A stretch of DNA of 64,000 nt from Pseudoprimorskyibacter insulae (GTDB lineage: Bacteria; Pseudomonadota; Alphaproteobacteria; Rhodobacterales; Rhodobacteraceae): assembly GCF_900302505.1 (NCBI RefSeq), contig NZ_OMOJ01000002.1, forward strand, positions 186,001-250,000. Reading direction: 5' to 3'. Below the pieces are notes generated by a model. The model ran no database searches. It was not told the origin of the DNA and saw nothing but the letters and a program-made list of their open reading frames with translations. Position numbers and translations under genes: made by a program. Each line of letters begins with the position of its first letter. The first letter of the stretch is position 1. Positions 25,661-37,185 of this stretch are shown here, in pieces.

Positions 25661-26622
25661 CCGCAACCCGTGATTTTCTGCAAACCGCCGGTTGGGATGG
25701 GGCCACCGTCGCGCCGCTGGCGCAGGATGCGTCGTCGCGCAGCTACACGCGCCTGACGGGGCCGCAAGGCACCGCCATTCTGATGGAAGACCCCGATGGC
25801 GACGCGGCGACCTTTGCCCGGCTCGCCCGCCACCTGACGGGCATTGGCCTTAGCGCGCCGCGCATTCTGGCGGATGATGCCGGGCGGGGCTTGCTGTTGA
25901 TCGAAGACTTGGGTGACGGGCTGTTCGCCCGGCTGGCCGAGGCGGCCCCGACCCAAGAGGCGCAGCTTTATGCCGTGGCCGCCGATGCCCTGGCCGAGGT
26001 TCAGGCCGCGCCCGCGCCGCAGGGGTTGCCGGTTGCCGATCCTGACACCTTGGCCGATATGATTGCGCCGGGGGTGGACCTTTATTTGCCGGACTGTTCC
26101 GCAGGCGCAAAGGCCGATCTGACAGCCCGCTTTGCCGAGGCGCTGCACCGCCATGCGCCGGACCCGTCGGTGATGATAATGCGGGACTATCACGCCGAAA
26201 ATCTGCTTTGGCTGCCGGATCGGGACGGCGCCGCACGGGCCGGTTTGCTTGATTTCCAAGACGCCATGCTGGGCCATCCGGCCTATGATCTGGCCTCGCT
26301 TCTGCTGGATGCGCGGCGAGTTGTGTCGCAGCCGGTGCAGCAAGAAACCTTCCGCCGGTTTCTGGACCGGACCGGCCACGCGGCTGATGCCTTTGGCGCG
26401 GCGTTCGCCGTTCTGGGCGCGCAGCGCAACTTGCGTATTCTGGGCATTTTCGTGCGCTTGGCGCAGGCGCGGGGCAAACCGCATTACCTTGACCTGATCC
26501 CCCGGGTTCAGGCCGATTTGCAGATCTGTCTGGACCATCCCGCCACGCGCGATATCGCAGACCTGTTGCGGCCCGCCTTGCCCGATCCAACGCCGGACTT
26601 CCTAAGGACGTTTCGCACATGA
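25657..26622 (+). CDS. amgK: Aminoglycoside phosphotransferase-fold sugar kinase, AmgK-like
   Basis: 321 residues of the APH/choline kinase fold: SSRSYTRL, LLIEDLGDG, MRDYHAENLLW (Brenner-type catalytic loop) and GLLDFQDAMLGHPAYDLASLL (metal-binding DFQD). AmgK phosphorylates the anomeric position of MurNAc/GlcNAc so that the next gene product can form UDP-MurNAc, bypassing de novo synthesis. The pairing with the nucleotidyltransferase directly downstream supports the assignment. It is coupled to tsaE and murU by 4-base overlaps. Confidence 0.88.
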   Translation: MTATRDFLQTAGWDGATVAPLAQDASSRSYTRLTGPQGTAILMEDPDGDAATFARLARHLTGIGLSAPRILADDAGRGLLLIEDLGDGLFARLAEAAPTQEAQLYAVAADALAEVQAAPAPQGLPVADPDTLADMIAPGVDLYLPDCSAGAKADLTARFAEALHRHAPDPSVMIMRDYHAENLLWLPDRDGAARAGLLDFQDAMLGHPAYDLASLLLDARRVVSQPVQQETFRRFLDRTGHAADAFGAAFAVLGAQRNLRILGIFVRLAQARGKPHYLDLIPRVQADLQICLDHPATRDIADLLRPALPDPTPDFLRTFRT

Positions 26623-27302
26623 TGCCGGATGCGATCATGCTTTTCGCGGCCGGGTTCGGCACCCGGATGCGGCACCTGACGCAGGACCGGCCCAAGCCCT
26701 TGGTGCCGGTGGCGGGCAAGCCGCTGTTGCAGCACGCGTTGGATCAGGTGGCGGGCTACGGCCCGCTGCGCTGTGTGGCCAATGCCCATTACCACGCCGA
26801 TCAGGTTCAGGACTATCTGCGCGGCACCGATGTTGCGGTGTCGGTTGAGACGGGAGAGATCCTTGATACCGGGGGCGGGCTGCGCAGGGCGCTGCCGCTG
26901 CTGGCGTCACACACGGTGTTCACCATGAACACTGACGCGGTTTGGAAGGGTGCCAATGGTCTGGCACAACTGTCCAAGGCGTGGAATCCGTCGCGCATGG
27001 ATGCGCTGATGCTGTGTGTGCCAAAGGCACAGACCTTTGGGCATGATGGTGACGGGAATATCACGCTGGGGGCGGATGGCCGTCTGCGCTGGGGGCAGGG
27101 GATGGTCTATTCCGGCCTTCAGATCATCAAGGCCGATGCGCTGGATCTGGTGCCTGCCCCGATCTTTTCCCTGCGCCGGGTCTGGGACGCGCTTGAGGCG
27201 CGGGGGCGATTGTTTGGCGTGGCCTATAGCGGCCAATGGTGTGATGTCGGATCGCCCGAAGGGGTGGAACTGGCCGAAAAGATGTTGAGTTCAGATGTTT
27301 GA
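26619..27302 (+). CDS. murU: Sugar-1-phosphate nucleotidyltransferase, MurU-like
   Basis: 227 residues. The N-terminal AAGFGTRMRHLTQDRPKPLVPV is the nucleotidyltransferase signature, followed by ETGEILDTGGGLRRA and MNTDAVWKG. Small, single-domain enzymes of this form make UDP-MurNAc from MurNAc-1-phosphate and UTP in peptidoglycan recycling. Adjacent to the AmgK-like kinase as in Pseudomonas. Overlaps addB by 8 bases. Confidence 0.88.
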   Translation: MMPDAIMLFAAGFGTRMRHLTQDRPKPLVPVAGKPLLQHALDQVAGYGPLRCVANAHYHADQVQDYLRGTDVAVSVETGEILDTGGGLRRALPLLASHTVFTMNTDAVWKGANGLAQLSKAWNPSRMDALMLCVPKAQTFGHDGDGNITLGADGRLRWGQGMVYSGLQIIKADALDLVPAPIFSLRRVWDALEARGRLFGVAYSGQWCDVGSPEGVELAEKMLSSDV

Positions 27303-30222
27303 AAATACCGGAAACGCGCGGGTTTTCGCGCTGCCGCCCGGCGTGGATTTCGCCCAAGCCTTGGTGGATGGGCTGCGCGCCCGCATGGCCGACCAGCCAC
27401 CGCATGCCATGGCGCGTGTGCGGCTGATCGTCAACACAACGCGGATGCAGCGCCGTGTCCGGCAGGTCTTGGCGGAAGGGCCCGCAGGATTTGCGCCGCA
27501 GGTTAGCCTGTTGACCGGCTTGGCCGATCCGCGTGATCTGGCCGGTTTGCCTGCGCCGGTGTCGCCGCTACGTCGCCGCTTGGAACTGGTAGAGTTAATC
27601 GGGCGGCTGCTTGATGCCGACCCGACGCTGGCGGCGCGGTCGTCGCTATACGATCTGGCGGAATCGCTGGCCGGCTTGATGAGCGAGATGCAGATCGAAG
27701 GCGTCCCGCCCGAGGCGATTGAGGCGTTGGATGTGTCGGATCAATCGGGCCACTGGCAACGGGCGTTGACCTTTATCCGCATCGTACAGCGGTTCTTTGA
27801 CCAATCGGGCGAGCCGCCGGATAAGGACGCGCTGCAACGTCTTGGCACCATGGCGATGCTGGACCGTTGGCGCGATGACCCGCCGCAAGATCCGGTGATC
27901 CTTGCGGGCTCTACCGGGTCGCGCGGATCGACCGGTTTGCTGATGCAGGCGGTGGCGCGACTGCCGCAAGGGGCGGTGGTTCTGCCGGGGTTCGATTATG
28001 ACATGCCCCAACAAGTGTTCGACACGCTGACCGATGCCCTGTCGGGCGAAGATCACCCGCAGTTCCGGTTTGCCCGGCTGATGGCGCAGCTTGATCTGAC
28101 CAAGGCCGATATTCGCCCGTGGCACACGGCCCCGGCCCCCGCGCCGGATCGCAATAAGGTCATGTCGCTGGCCCTGCGCCCTGCGCCGGTCACGCACCAA
28201 TGGCTGATGGATGGCCCAAGCCTGCCGGACCTGCCGCAGGCGATGGCGGATGTTACGCTGCTGTCCGCGCCGACCCCGCGCGAAGAGGCGCTTTGCATCG
28301 CCATGCGGTTGCGCCAAGCGGCTGAGACTGGGCAGCGGGCGGCGCTGATTACGCCGGATCGGATGCTGACGCGGCAGGTCACGTCCGCCTTGGCGCGGTG
28401 GAACATCCTGCCAGACGATTCCGCCGGGACGCCGCCGCAGCTGACACCGCCGGGGCGGTTTCTGCGGCATGTTGGGCAATTGCTGCGTCAGGGGCTGACA
28501 GCGGATTTGCTGCTGACCTTGCTGAAACATCCGCTGGCCCATAGCGGCGCGGATCGCAACATTCACCTGCTGCACACCCGTAACCTCGAACTGCACATCC
28601 GCCGCAAGGGCTGGCCCTTTCCGAGTGCCGAGCAGATCATTGCTTGGGGCGCGGCGGCCAAGGCCGAAGATTGGGCCGCTTGGGTGGCGGCCTGTTTCAC
28701 CGCCGAGGTGCGGGCAGGGGACCATCCGCTTGGGGACTGGGTGACGCGCCACATTGCGCTGGCCGAACAGATCGCGGCGGGCAGCACCGGCGGCACCAGC
28801 GCCGAACTTTGGGCGCAGAATGCGGGCCGCGCGGTGCGCGAAACCGTTGATGAACTGACGCAAGAGGCCGAGCATGGCGGCGCACTGGACGTGGCCGATT
28901 ACACCGATCTGTTCGGTGCGATTTTGGCCCGAGGCGAGGTGCGTGACCGCGATGCGCCGCATCCCAATATCCTGATCTGGGGCACGCTAGAGGCGCGGGT
29001 GATGGATGCCGACCTGCTGATCCTTGGCGGGCTGAACGAAGGAAGCTGGCCCGAACTGCCCGGTGCCGACCCGTGGCTGAACCGGAAAATGCGGCTGGAT
29101 GCGGGTCTATTGCTGCCCGAACGGCGTGTCGGGCTGTCGGCGCATGACTTCCAGCAGGCCTTTGGCGCGCATGAGGTCTGGCTGACCCGCTCGGTCAAAT
29201 CCGCGGATGCCGAAACGGTGCCGAGCCGCTGGCTCAACCGATTGTCGAACCTGATGCTGGGTCTGAAAGTGCGCGGCGGGGATCAGGCCATGGCGCAAAT
29301 GCAGGCGCGCGGGCAGCGCTGGCTGGATATAGCGGCCGAGGTTGAACGCCCCGTGCCGATCCCCAAGGCCGACCGCCCGTCGCCTTGCCCGCCCGCGCTG
29401 GCCCGTCCGACGCAGATCTCGGTGACGGATGTCAGCAAGCTGATCCGCGATCCTTACGCGATCTATGCCCGCCGGGTGCTGCGGCTTCAGCCGTTGGACC
29501 CGCTGCAAAAGGCGCCCGATTTCCTGCTGCGGGGGACGGTTCTGCACAAGGTGCTGGAACTGTTTGGCAAACAGTTGCGCGATAAATCCGCGCCGCTGAC
29601 CGCTGATCATCTGCGCGGGCTGGCGGGGCAGGTTCTGGCCGAACAGGTGCCATGGCCCGCCATCCGCCACGTTTGGCAGGCGCGGATTGATCGAGTCGCC
29701 GATTGGTTTGTCGCCACCGAAGCGCACCGCGCCGATGTCGCCAACCCCCGCCATTTCGAAGTGGCGGGTGAACGGCGCATCGATAGGCTTGGCTTTGTGC
29801 TCAGGGGCAAGGCCGACCGGATCGACATCGACGGCCGTGGCTGTGCGCATATCTACGACTACAAGACCGGCAATCCCCCGTCCGAGGCGCAGCAGCTTTA
29901 CTATGACAAGCAGCTGTTCCTTGAGGCCGCAATGATCGAGGCGGGCGGGTTTACCGACCTTGGGCCGCTGCATGTGGATCGCGCCGTTTACATCGGGCTT
30001 GGCCCGTCCCCGTCCGAGGTGTTCGCCCCCTTCGACAAACAAGCCCCGGCTGAGGTGTGGGCGCAGTTTGAAACTCTGATCGAAACCTATCTGTCCGAGG
30101 ACACGGGATTCACCGCGCGGCGGGCGATGTTCAAGGAAGACGATCTTGCCGACTATGACCACCTGTCACGCTTTGGCGAATGGGACATCACGCAACCGGC
30201 CAAGCGCGAGGTGCTGACATGA
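27295..30222 (+). CDS. addB: Double-strand break repair nuclease subunit AddB (alphaproteobacterial type)
   Basis: 975 residues. It resembles an inactivated SF1 helicase in the first two thirds (EEALCIAMRLRQ; ITPDRMLTRQV) and ends in a PD-(D/E)xK nuclease domain of the RecB family (RGTVLHKVLE; GKADRIDID; IYDYKTGNPP). With AddA it forms the RecBCD-equivalent helicase-nuclease that resects broken ends for RecA. Its stop overlaps the addA start (ATGA), guaranteeing coupled synthesis. Confidence 0.94.
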   Translation: MFENTGNARVFALPPGVDFAQALVDGLRARMADQPPHAMARVRLIVNTTRMQRRVRQVLAEGPAGFAPQVSLLTGLADPRDLAGLPAPVSPLRRRLELVELIGRLLDADPTLAARSSLYDLAESLAGLMSEMQIEGVPPEAIEALDVSDQSGHWQRALTFIRIVQRFFDQSGEPPDKDALQRLGTMAMLDRWRDDPPQDPVILAGSTGSRGSTGLLMQAVARLPQGAVVLPGFDYDMPQQVFDTLTDALSGEDHPQFRFARLMAQLDLTKADIRPWHTAPAPAPDRNKVMSLALRPAPVTHQWLMDGPSLPDLPQAMADVTLLSAPTPREEALCIAMRLRQAAETGQRAALITPDRMLTRQVTSALARWNILPDDSAGTPPQLTPPGRFLRHVGQLLRQGLTADLLLTLLKHPLAHSGADRNIHLLHTRNLELHIRRKGWPFPSAEQIIAWGAAAKAEDWAAWVAACFTAEVRAGDHPLGDWVTRHIALAEQIAAGSTGGTSAELWAQNAGRAVRETVDELTQEAEHGGALDVADYTDLFGAILARGEVRDRDAPHPNILIWGTLEARVMDADLLILGGLNEGSWPELPGADPWLNRKMRLDAGLLLPERRVGLSAHDFQQAFGAHEVWLTRSVKSADAETVPSRWLNRLSNLMLGLKVRGGDQAMAQMQARGQRWLDIAAEVERPVPIPKADRPSPCPPALARPTQISVTDVSKLIRDPYAIYARRVLRLQPLDPLQKAPDFLLRGTVLHKVLELFGKQLRDKSAPLTADHLRGLAGQVLAEQVPWPAIRHVWQARIDRVADWFVATEAHRADVANPRHFEVAGERRIDRLGFVLRGKADRIDIDGRGCAHIYDYKTGNPPSEAQQLYYDKQLFLEAAMIEAGGFTDLGPLHVDRAVYIGLGPSPSEVFAPFDKQAPAEVWAQFETLIETYLSEDTGFTARRAMFKEDDLADYDHLSRFGEWDITQPAKREVLT

Positions 30223-33200
30223 TCCGCAATGAGGCGACCCTGCGCCAGATTGAAGCCGCCATTCCGCGCAATTCCACCTGGCTAAGCGCGAATGCCGGGT
30301 CGGGCAAGACGCGCGTTCTGACCGACCGTGTGGCGCGGCTTTTGCTAGAGGATGTGCTGCCGGAACACATCCTGTGTCTGACCTTCACCAAGGCCGCCGC
30401 CTCTGAGATGCAGAACCGCCTGTTCAAGCGCTTGGGCGAATGGGCGATGCTGGAGGATGCAGAACTGCGCGATGCCCTGTTGGACTTGGGCGTTGAGGCC
30501 GATCTGAGCGGCGATTTCCTGCGCAATGCCCGCACGCTGTTTGCCCGCGCGATTGAAACGCCGGGGGGGTTGCGGATTCAGACGATCCATTCGTTCTGTT
30601 CATCCTTGCTGCGGCGCTTTCCGCTTGAGGCACGCGTCAGCCCGCAGTTCCAAGAGATCGAGGACCGGACCGCCGAAATCCTGCGCGATGAGATCCTGAA
30701 CCGGATGGCCGAAGGCCCCGAGGCGGGCTGGGTCGCGGATATGGCGGCGCTGGATACAAGTGTCGATCTAAGCGGTATGCTGGCCGAAATTGTCGGCAAC
30801 CGCCGCGCGTTTGAGGGCGTGTCCGAAGACGATCTGCGCAAACGCTATGGGCTGGGCGAGGACGGCGACAGCATCGAGCGTATCCTTTCCTATGTCTTCC
30901 CCGAGGGTGAAGTTGAATTTATCGCTGATCTGGTGCCGCTGCTGAATGGCAGCGGATCGAATGACCAGAAGGCGGGTGCCAAGTTGCTGGGGCTGAAGGC
31001 CGATCTGGCGGGGCTTTTGGCGCTGGAGGATGTGGGCCTGTTCGGTGGCAAGGCCAAAGATCCCTACGGCCCGAAAGTCGGCGCGTTCCCGACCAAGGCC
31101 CTGCGCAACAAGCATATGGCCGGGATGACCGGGCGCATGGATGATCTGCTGATCCGCGTGGCCTCAGCCCGGTTGCGGCGGATTGCTGTGTCGGCCTTCC
31201 GCGGTGACAGCGTGCTGTTCCGTTTCGCGCAGGCGTTTTTGCCGCTTTATGAGGCGGAAAAGCTGCGCCGGGGTTGGCTCGATTTCGACGACCTGATCGA
31301 AAAAGCGCATGAGCTTTTGTCTGATCGAGATGTGGCGGAATGGGTGCTCTACCGGCTGGACGGCGGGATCGACCACATTCTGGTGGATGAGGCGCAGGAT
31401 ACCAGCCCGGTGCAATGGCAGGTCGTTCAGCGGCTGGCGCAGGAATTCACCTCAGGCGAGGGGGCGCGGGCCGACAAGGTGCGCACCATCTTTGTGGTCG
31501 GTGACAAGAAACAGTCGATCTATTCTTTCCAAGGCGCCGACCCGGATGAATTTGACCGAATGCAGGCCGATTTCGCCGACCGGTTGGAGCCGACAGGCGA
31601 ACCGCTGCATCGGTTGTCACTGGCCTATTCCTTTCGGTCGGCAGAACCGATCTTGCGCGTGGTGGACAAGACCTTTGAGGGGCTGCAACGCGCTGGATTT
31701 GTGCCGGAGGAAACGCATAAGGCGTTCAAGGAACAGATGCCGGGGCGAGTGGATCTGTGGCCGCTGATCGACAAGACCAAGTTGGACAACGATGACGATT
31801 GGTGGAACCCCGTCGATCTGGTGGGCGATCACCACCATACGGTGCTTTTGGCACGGCGGGTGGCGGCCTTTATTCGGCAAACCATAGATAGCGGCCATCC
31901 CATGCCGGTTGAGAACGGCCACAGCGGCACCTATGCCGCACGGCCGGTTCAGGCGGGTGATTTCCTGATCCTCGTGCGCAGCCGTGGCACGCTTTATTCT
32001 GAGATTATGCGTGCCTGCAAGCAGGCGGGCCTGCCGATGGCCGGGGCCGACCGGCTGAAGGTGATGTCGGAACTGGCGGTGCGCGATCTGGCGGCGCTGC
32101 TGTCTTTCCTTGCCACGCCCGAAGACAGCTATTCGCTGGCGGTGGCGCTACGCTCGCCCCTATTCGGGCTGGAAGAACAGGCACTGTTTGACCTGTCCCA
32201 CCGCCGCGAGGGGCCGTTCCTATGGGAAGCGCTGCGCAAACGGCGGGATGATTTCCCGCATGTGATGGCGGTGCTGGATGACCTGATGGGCCAGACGGAT
32301 TTCCTGCGCCCCTATGACCTGATTGACCGTATCCTGATACAGCACGACGGGCGCAAACGCCTGCTGGGCCGTCTTGGCGAAGAGGCCGAGGACGGGATCA
32401 ACGCCTTCCTGCAACAGGCCATCGCCTATGAGCAAACATCCGTTCCCAGCCTGACCGGGTTCCTGCAATGGATGGAAACCGACGATCTGGAAATCAAGCG
32501 CCAGATGGAAAGCGCGGGCGACAAGGTGCGGATGATGACGGTGCATGGCTCTAAGGGGTTGGAAGCGCCGATCGTGATCTTGCCCGATACCGCGCAAAAG
32601 CAGGACCGGCGGCGCGGGTCGCTGCTCAAAACCGAAGGCTCGGTGCTTTGGGCGGCTTCGGGCGATGACGCCTCGGAGGCGCAGGAGCAAGCCAACCAAG
32701 CCCGCCGTGACGCCGAACAGCAAGAACTGGCGCGGCTGCTGTATGTCGGGATGACGCGGGCCGAGAAATGGCTGGTCGTCGGGGCCTATGACGATTTGGG
32801 CAAGCAAGGCGACAGCTGGTACGAGATGGTGCAGCGCGGGATGCTGGCCTCGGGCGCGACCGAACATCTGATGCAGTTCGGCCCAGAAGGGCAGGGCAAA
32901 GGGCTAAGGCTGGATAATGGCCTGTGGGACGGGCTTGAAATGACCGTGCCAGAGGTGCCGGACGTGCGCCGGGTCGATGTGCCGGATTTCCTGCATCACG
33001 CCATCCCTGACATGCCGCCCCATGCCGAACCCCTGACGCCGTCCAACCTTGGCGGTGCCAAGGCGCTGCCGGGGGCAGATGGGGATCTGGGCGATATCGC
33101 CATGCACCGCGGCACGATGGTGCATGGGTTGCTGGAAACCCTACCCGATGTGCCGGTGGCGGATTGGCCGGACACTGCCTTGGCTATTCTGCGGCAGCTT

Positions 33201-33626
33201 GATCCGACCGTGCAGCCCGAGGCGCTGGCGCCCTGGCTGGCGGAGGCGGAACAGGTGCTGACCGCGCCTTCGCTGGCGCGCTATTTCGCAGGTGATACGC
33301 TGGCCGAAGTGCCCGTGGTTGGTCCGGTTGGCCCGCTTGGCCCGATGCATGCCATTCTGGACAGGGTGATTCTTGAATCGGGCCGCGTCACGGTGGTTGA
33401 TTTCAAAACCAACCGCACAGTTCCGGGTCGCCCCGAGGATTGCCCGGAAGGAATTTTGCGTCAAATGGGCGCGTATGCGGTCATCCTGTCGCAGATCTAT
33501 CCGGGGCATGTCATTGAAACTGGTGTGATCTGGACGACAACGGCCACTTATATGGAACTACCGCACGATCTTGTGATGGCCGCCGTTGAAAGAGCATATC
33601 TTGACCTTGCCCCGGCGGCTCCCTAG
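30219..33626 (+). CDS. addA: Double-strand break repair helicase-nuclease subunit AddA
   Basis: 1135 residues from the ATG overlapping addB. UvrD/RecB helicase motifs are in order: Walker [13 protein letters not shown] (near residue 20), [11 protein letters not shown] (motif II), [16 protein letters not shown] (motif III), [14 protein letters not shown] (motif V) and [14 protein letters not shown] (motif VI). A C-terminal RecB-type nuclease domain carries VDFKTNR. It supplies the 3'-5' helicase and one nuclease activity of AddAB. Confidence 0.96.
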   Translation: MIRNEATLRQIEAAIPRNSTWLSANAGSGKTRVLTDRVARLLLEDVLPEHILCLTFTKAAASEMQNRLFKRLGEWAMLEDAELRDALLDLGVEADLSGDFLRNARTLFARAIETPGGLRIQTIHSFCSSLLRRFPLEARVSPQFQEIEDRTAEILRDEILNRMAEGPEAGWVADMAALDTSVDLSGMLAEIVGNRRAFEGVSEDDLRKRYGLGEDGDSIERILSYVFPEGEVEFIADLVPLLNGSGSNDQKAGAKLLGLKADLAGLLALEDVGLFGGKAKDPYGPKVGAFPTKALRNKHMAGMTGRMDDLLIRVASARLRRIAVSAFRGDSVLFRFAQAFLPLYEAEKLRRGWLDFDDLIEKAHELLSDRDVAEWVLYRLDGGIDHILVDEAQDTSPVQWQVVQRLAQEFTSGEGARADKVRTIFVVGDKKQSIYSFQGADPDEFDRMQADFADRLEPTGEPLHRLSLAYSFRSAEPILRVVDKTFEGLQRAGFVPEETHKAFKEQMPGRVDLWPLIDKTKLDNDDDWWNPVDLVGDHHHTVLLARRVAAFIRQTIDSGHPMPVENGHSGTYAARPVQAGDFLILVRSRGTLYSEIMRACKQAGLPMAGADRLKVMSELAVRDLAALLSFLATPEDSYSLAVALRSPLFGLEEQALFDLSHRREGPFLWEALRKRRDDFPHVMAVLDDLMGQTDFLRPYDLIDRILIQHDGRKRLLGRLGEEAEDGINAFLQQAIAYEQTSVPSLTGFLQWMETDDLEIKRQMESAGDKVRMMTVHGSKGLEAPIVILPDTAQKQDRRRGSLLKTEGSVLWAASGDDASEAQEQANQARRDAEQQELARLLYVGMTRAEKWLVVGAYDDLGKQGDSWYEMVQRGMLASGATEHLMQFGPEGQGKGLRLDNGLWDGLEMTVPEVPDVRRVDVPDFLHHAIPDMPPHAEPLTPSNLGGAKALPGADGDLGDIAMHRGTMVHGLLETLPDVPVADWPDTALAILRQLDPTVQPEALAPWLAEAEQVLTAPSLARYFAGDTLAEVPVVGPVGPLGPMHAILDRVILESGRVTVVDFKTNRTVPGRPEDCPEGILRQMGAYAVILSQIYPGHVIETGVIWTTTATYMELPHDLVMAAVERAYLDLAPAAP

Positions 33627-33672
33627 GTTTTGCCCCCGTACAAGATGCGCCCAAGCCGCAAGGAGAACCGAC

Positions 33673-33996
33673 ATGGCCACCGTCGCAGTCACCGACGCTA
33701 CCTTTGAAGAAGAAGTGAAGAACTCGGACATCCCCGTTGTGGTGGATTTCTGGGCTGAATGGTGTGGCCCGTGCCGCCAGATCGGTCCGGCTCTGGAAGA
33801 GCTGTCGAACGAACTGGGTGGTAAGGTCAAGATCGCCAAGGTCGACGTTGACCAGAACCCGAACACCGCCGCCATGATGGGCGTTCGCGGTATTCCGGCG
33901 CTGTTCGTCATCAAAGGCGGTCAGGTCGTTTCGAACCGCGCAGGTGCCGCGCCGAAGGCCGCTCTGCAAAGCTGGATCGAAGAAAGCATCGCCTGA
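33673..33996 (+). CDS. trxA: Thioredoxin
   Basis: 107 residues with the active site WCGPC (Cys31, Cys34), VVDFWAEW before it and the cis-Pro segment [12 protein letters not shown]. It reduces cytosolic protein disulfides. The ATG at 33673 is preceded by AAGGAG. It follows addA by 46 bases and is ended by a hairpin terminator, so it may have its own promoter or be read from the addAB transcript. Confidence 0.97.
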   Translation: MATVAVTDATFEEEVKNSDIPVVVDFWAEWCGPCRQIGPALEELSNELGGKVKIAKVDVDQNPNTAAMMGVRGIPALFVIKGGQVVSNRAGAAPKAALQSWIEESIA

Positions 33997-34020
33997 TTTG
34001 GGCAATATGCTGTAAGAAGG

Positions 34021-34045
34021 GGCCGCCTGAAGGGGCGGCCTTTTT
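34021..34045 (+). terminator. Rho-independent terminator of trxA
   Basis: GGCCGCC (34021-34027) pairs with GGCGGCC (34034-34040) around a six-base loop, followed by TTTTT, 25 bases after the trxA stop. Confidence 0.88.
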
Positions 34046-34059
34046 GCATTTGGGGTGCC

Positions 34060-35205
34060 ATGACGTTAACCAATTCCGATATCGCCGAGTTGATCGCGCT
34101 GCGCCGTGATCTGCACCGCAGCCCCGAAGTTAGCGGGCAAGAGGCCGGGACCGCCCGCCGGATTGTCGATGCCCTGACGCCGCTGGCGGATGAGGTGATC
34201 ACCCGGCTTGGCGGCCATGGGGTCGCGGCGGTGTTCGTGGGTGCGGGCGACGGTCCGACGGTGCTGTTTCGGTGCGAATTGGACGCGCTGCCCATCGCCG
34301 AACGGTCGGGCGTTCCGCATGCGTCTGAGGCGCGCGGTGTGGCGCATCTATGCGGGCATGACGGGCATATGGCCATTCTGGCGGGCTTGGGGCGTTTGAT
34401 GGCGCGTCAGCGGCCTGCACGGGGGCGTGTGGTTCTTCTGTTCCAACCGGCTGAGGAAACCGGCGCAGGGGCGGCGGATGTGATTGCCGATGCGAACTTC
34501 GACTCTATTGCACCAGACTATGCCTTTGCGCTGCACAATCGCCCCGGCCTGCCGCTGGGCCATGTGGGGCTGACCGACGGGCCTATTGCCTGCGCATCGC
34601 GTGGGATGCGGATCACCTTTCGCGGGAAAGAGGCGCACGCGTCCGAGCCTGAAAATGGCACCTCGCCCATGCCTGCGATGGCTGATCTGATGCCCGCGCT
34701 TGCGGCCCTATCGCGGGGCGCTTTGGGCGATGCGGAGTTCCGGTTGGCGACCGTGACGCATGCCCGGCTGGGCGAACCTGCCTTTGGCATTGCCCCCGGC
34801 GACGGAGAGGTTTGGGTGACCCTGCGCACGCTGGTGGATGCGCAGATGGATGCGCTTTGCACAGCGGCTGAGGCGTTGGCGCAAAGCGCGGCTGATGCGC
34901 ACGGGCTGGTCGTGAATTGGCAGTATGAGGACGTGTTCCTGCACAGCGAAAACCACCCCGAGGCAACGCAGATCGCGCAAGCCGCCGTTGCGGCGCTGGG
35001 GATGTCGCAGGACGGGCAAGGCTGCCCCATGCGCGCGTCCGAAGATTTCGGGCGGTTTGGCCATTCGGCCAAGGCGGCGATGCTGTATCTTGGATCGGGC
35101 GAGGTGCATCCGGCGCTGCACAATTCCGATTACGATTTCCCCGACGATCTGATTGCCATCGGCGCGCGGATCTTTGACCGGATTGCCCGCGACATCCTCG
35201 GCTAA
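34060..35205 (+). CDS. M20-family amidohydrolase (hippurate hydrolase/N-acyl-amino acid deacylase-like)
   Basis: 381 residues. An N-terminal [10 protein letters not shown] begins the peptidase M20D fold. Metal-binding residues are seen in [10 protein letters not shown] and in the PAEETGAGA motif with its catalytic glutamates, and HNRPGLP follows. The family cleaves N-acyl or N-acetyl amino acids; the exact substrate is not readable. It starts 14 bases after the trxA terminator. Confidence 0.9.
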   Translation: MTLTNSDIAELIALRRDLHRSPEVSGQEAGTARRIVDALTPLADEVITRLGGHGVAAVFVGAGDGPTVLFRCELDALPIAERSGVPHASEARGVAHLCGHDGHMAILAGLGRLMARQRPARGRVVLLFQPAEETGAGAADVIADANFDSIAPDYAFALHNRPGLPLGHVGLTDGPIACASRGMRITFRGKEAHASEPENGTSPMPAMADLMPALAALSRGALGDAEFRLATVTHARLGEPAFGIAPGDGEVWVTLRTLVDAQMDALCTAAEALAQSAADAHGLVVNWQYEDVFLHSENHPEATQIAQAAVAALGMSQDGQGCPMRASEDFGRFGHSAKAAMLYLGSGEVHPALHNSDYDFPDDLIAIGARIFDRIARDILG

Positions 35206-35281
35206 ACCCTGCGCAAAAAGCTCCGGGCCTTGTCTGCCCCGCCGCGCCCTTCCATATAGGGTGCAAGACAAAGGAGACCCC

Positions 35282-35836
35282 ATGAGCGACGATTTCCCCG
35301 GCTGGCACGGCACAACGATTATCGGCGTCCGCAAAGGCGGCAAGGTGGTGGTGGCCGGTGACGGCCAAGTCAGCCTTGGCCAAACCGTCATCAAAGGCGC
35401 CGCCCGCAAGGTGCGCCGCCTGTCCCCCGGTGGCTATGACGTGGTGTGCGGCTTTGCCGGATCGACCGCCGATGCCTTCACCCTGCTGGAACGGCTGGAA
35501 GCCAAGCTAGAGGCAACGCCCGGCCAATTGCAGCGCGCGAGCGTGGAGTTGGCCAAGGATTGGCGCACCGACAAGTACCTGCAAAAGCTGGAGGCGATGC
35601 TGATCGTCACCGATGGCCGCGAACTGTACGTGATTACCGGCGCTGGCGATGTCCTGGAGCCGGAACATGACGTGGCCGCCATTGGTTCGGGCGGGAACTT
35701 TGCCCTCGCGGCTGCCCGCGCGATGATGGACAGCGACAAGGATGCCGAAACCGTGGCGCGTGATGCGATGGCGATTGCCGCCGACATCTGCGTCTACACC
35801 AACGGCAAGCTGACCGTCGAAACGATTGAAGGCTGA
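35282..35836 (+). CDS. hslV: ATP-dependent protease subunit HslV (ClpQ)
   Basis: 184 residues. The mature N-terminus would be [21 protein letters not shown] with catalytic Thr11, so a ten-residue leader ([10 protein letters not shown]) must be removed to free the threonine. Enteric HslV has only Met before the Thr. Proteasome-like folding residues follow ([17 protein letters not shown]). It forms the peptidase core with HslU. The ATG at 35282 follows AAGGAG; hslU begins 45 bases downstream. Confidence 0.96.
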   Translation: MSDDFPGWHGTTIIGVRKGGKVVVAGDGQVSLGQTVIKGAARKVRRLSPGGYDVVCGFAGSTADAFTLLERLEAKLEATPGQLQRASVELAKDWRTDKYLQKLEAMLIVTDGRELYVITGAGDVLEPEHDVAAIGSGGNFALAAARAMMDSDKDAETVARDAMAIAADICVYTNGKLTVETIEG

Positions 35837-35880
35837 ACCTCGGACCCCGAGTTGAGCAGCCGCACAGACAAGGAAAACCT

Positions 35881-37185
35881 ATGACCGACCTGACCCCGCG
35901 CGAGATCGTTTCTGAGCTTGATCGCTTTATCATTGGCCAAGGCGATGCGAAGCGCGCCGTTGCCGTGGCCCTACGCAACCGTTGGCGGCGCAAGCAACTG
36001 CCCGATGATCTCCGCGATGAGGTGTATCCCAAGAACATCCTGATGATCGGGCCGACCGGCGTTGGGAAAACCGAGATCAGCCGCCGCCTTGCCAAGCTGG
36101 CCCGTGCGCCGTTCATCAAAGTTGAGGCGACGAAGTTCACCGAAGTGGGCTATGTGGGCCGCGATGTTGAGCAGATCGTCCGCGATCTGGTGGACGCGGC
36201 CATCGCGATGACGCGCGAACACATGCGCGAGGATGTCAAAGCCGCCGCGCACCATAATGCCGAAGAGCGAGTGATTGACGCGATTGCCGGTACAGATGCC
36301 CGCGACGGCACCCGCGATATGTTCCGCCGCAAGCTGAAGACGGGCGAGCTTGATAACACGATGATCGAATTGGACGTGGCGGACACATCGAACCCGCTGC
36401 CGATGTTCGACATTCCCGGCCAGCCGGGTGGTAATATGGGGATGCTCAATCTGGGCGAATTGTTCGGCAAGATGGGTGGGCGCACTCAGCGCCGCAAGAT
36501 GACCGTGGCCGAAAGCTATGAGGTGTTGATCGGCGAAGAGGCCGACAAGCTGCTGGATGATGAGGCGGTCAAGACTGCCGCGCTTGAGGCGGTTGAGCAA
36601 AACGGCATCGTGTTTCTTGACGAGATCGACAAGGTTTGCGCTCGGTCCGATGCGCGAGGCGGCGATGTCAGCCGCGAAGGTGTGCAGCGCGATCTGCTGC
36701 CGCTGATCGAAGGGACCACCGTGTCGACCAAGCATGGCCCGGTGAAGACCGACCATATCCTGTTCATCGCTTCGGGTGCGTTCCACATTGCCAAGCCTTC
36801 GGACCTGTTGCCGGAATTGCAGGGCCGTTTGCCGATCCGGGTGAACCTGCGGGCGCTGACCGAGAAGGACTTTGTGCGCATTCTGACCGAAACGGACAAT
36901 GCGCTGACCCGTCAGTATACTGCGCTGATGGCCACCGAAGAAGTGACGGTGACCTTTACCGACGATGGCATTGCCGCGCTGGCGCGTATCGCCGCGGAGG
37001 TGAACCAGAGCATCGAGAATATCGGCGCGCGTCGTTTGTATACGGTGATGGAACGGGTGTTCGAGGATCTGAGCTTTTCGGCTCCGGATCAGCCAGGGCA
37101 GGCCGTGACCGTGGATGCCGGGTTTGTGGATCAGCATTTGGGCGAGTTGACCAAATCGACGGATCTGAGCCGTTACGTTCTTTAA
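35881..37185 (+). CDS. hslU: ATP-dependent protease ATPase subunit HslU (ClpY)
   Basis: 434 residues. [17 protein letters not shown] opens the protein. GPTGVGKTE is Walker [21 protein letters not shown] holds the GYVG pore loop, and [11 protein letters not shown] is Walker B. It ends in DLSRYVL, the tail that docks into HslV. It unfolds substrates for HslV. Co-transcribed with hslV. Confidence 0.97.
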   Translation: MTDLTPREIVSELDRFIIGQGDAKRAVAVALRNRWRRKQLPDDLRDEVYPKNILMIGPTGVGKTEISRRLAKLARAPFIKVEATKFTEVGYVGRDVEQIVRDLVDAAIAMTREHMREDVKAAAHHNAEERVIDAIAGTDARDGTRDMFRRKLKTGELDNTMIELDVADTSNPLPMFDIPGQPGGNMGMLNLGELFGKMGGRTQRRKMTVAESYEVLIGEEADKLLDDEAVKTAALEAVEQNGIVFLDEIDKVCARSDARGGDVSREGVQRDLLPLIEGTTVSTKHGPVKTDHILFIASGAFHIAKPSDLLPELQGRLPIRVNLRALTEKDFVRILTETDNALTRQYTALMATEEVTVTFTDDGIAALARIAAEVNQSIENIGARRLYTVMERVFEDLSFSAPDQPGQAVTVDAGFVDQHLGELTKSTDLSRYVL

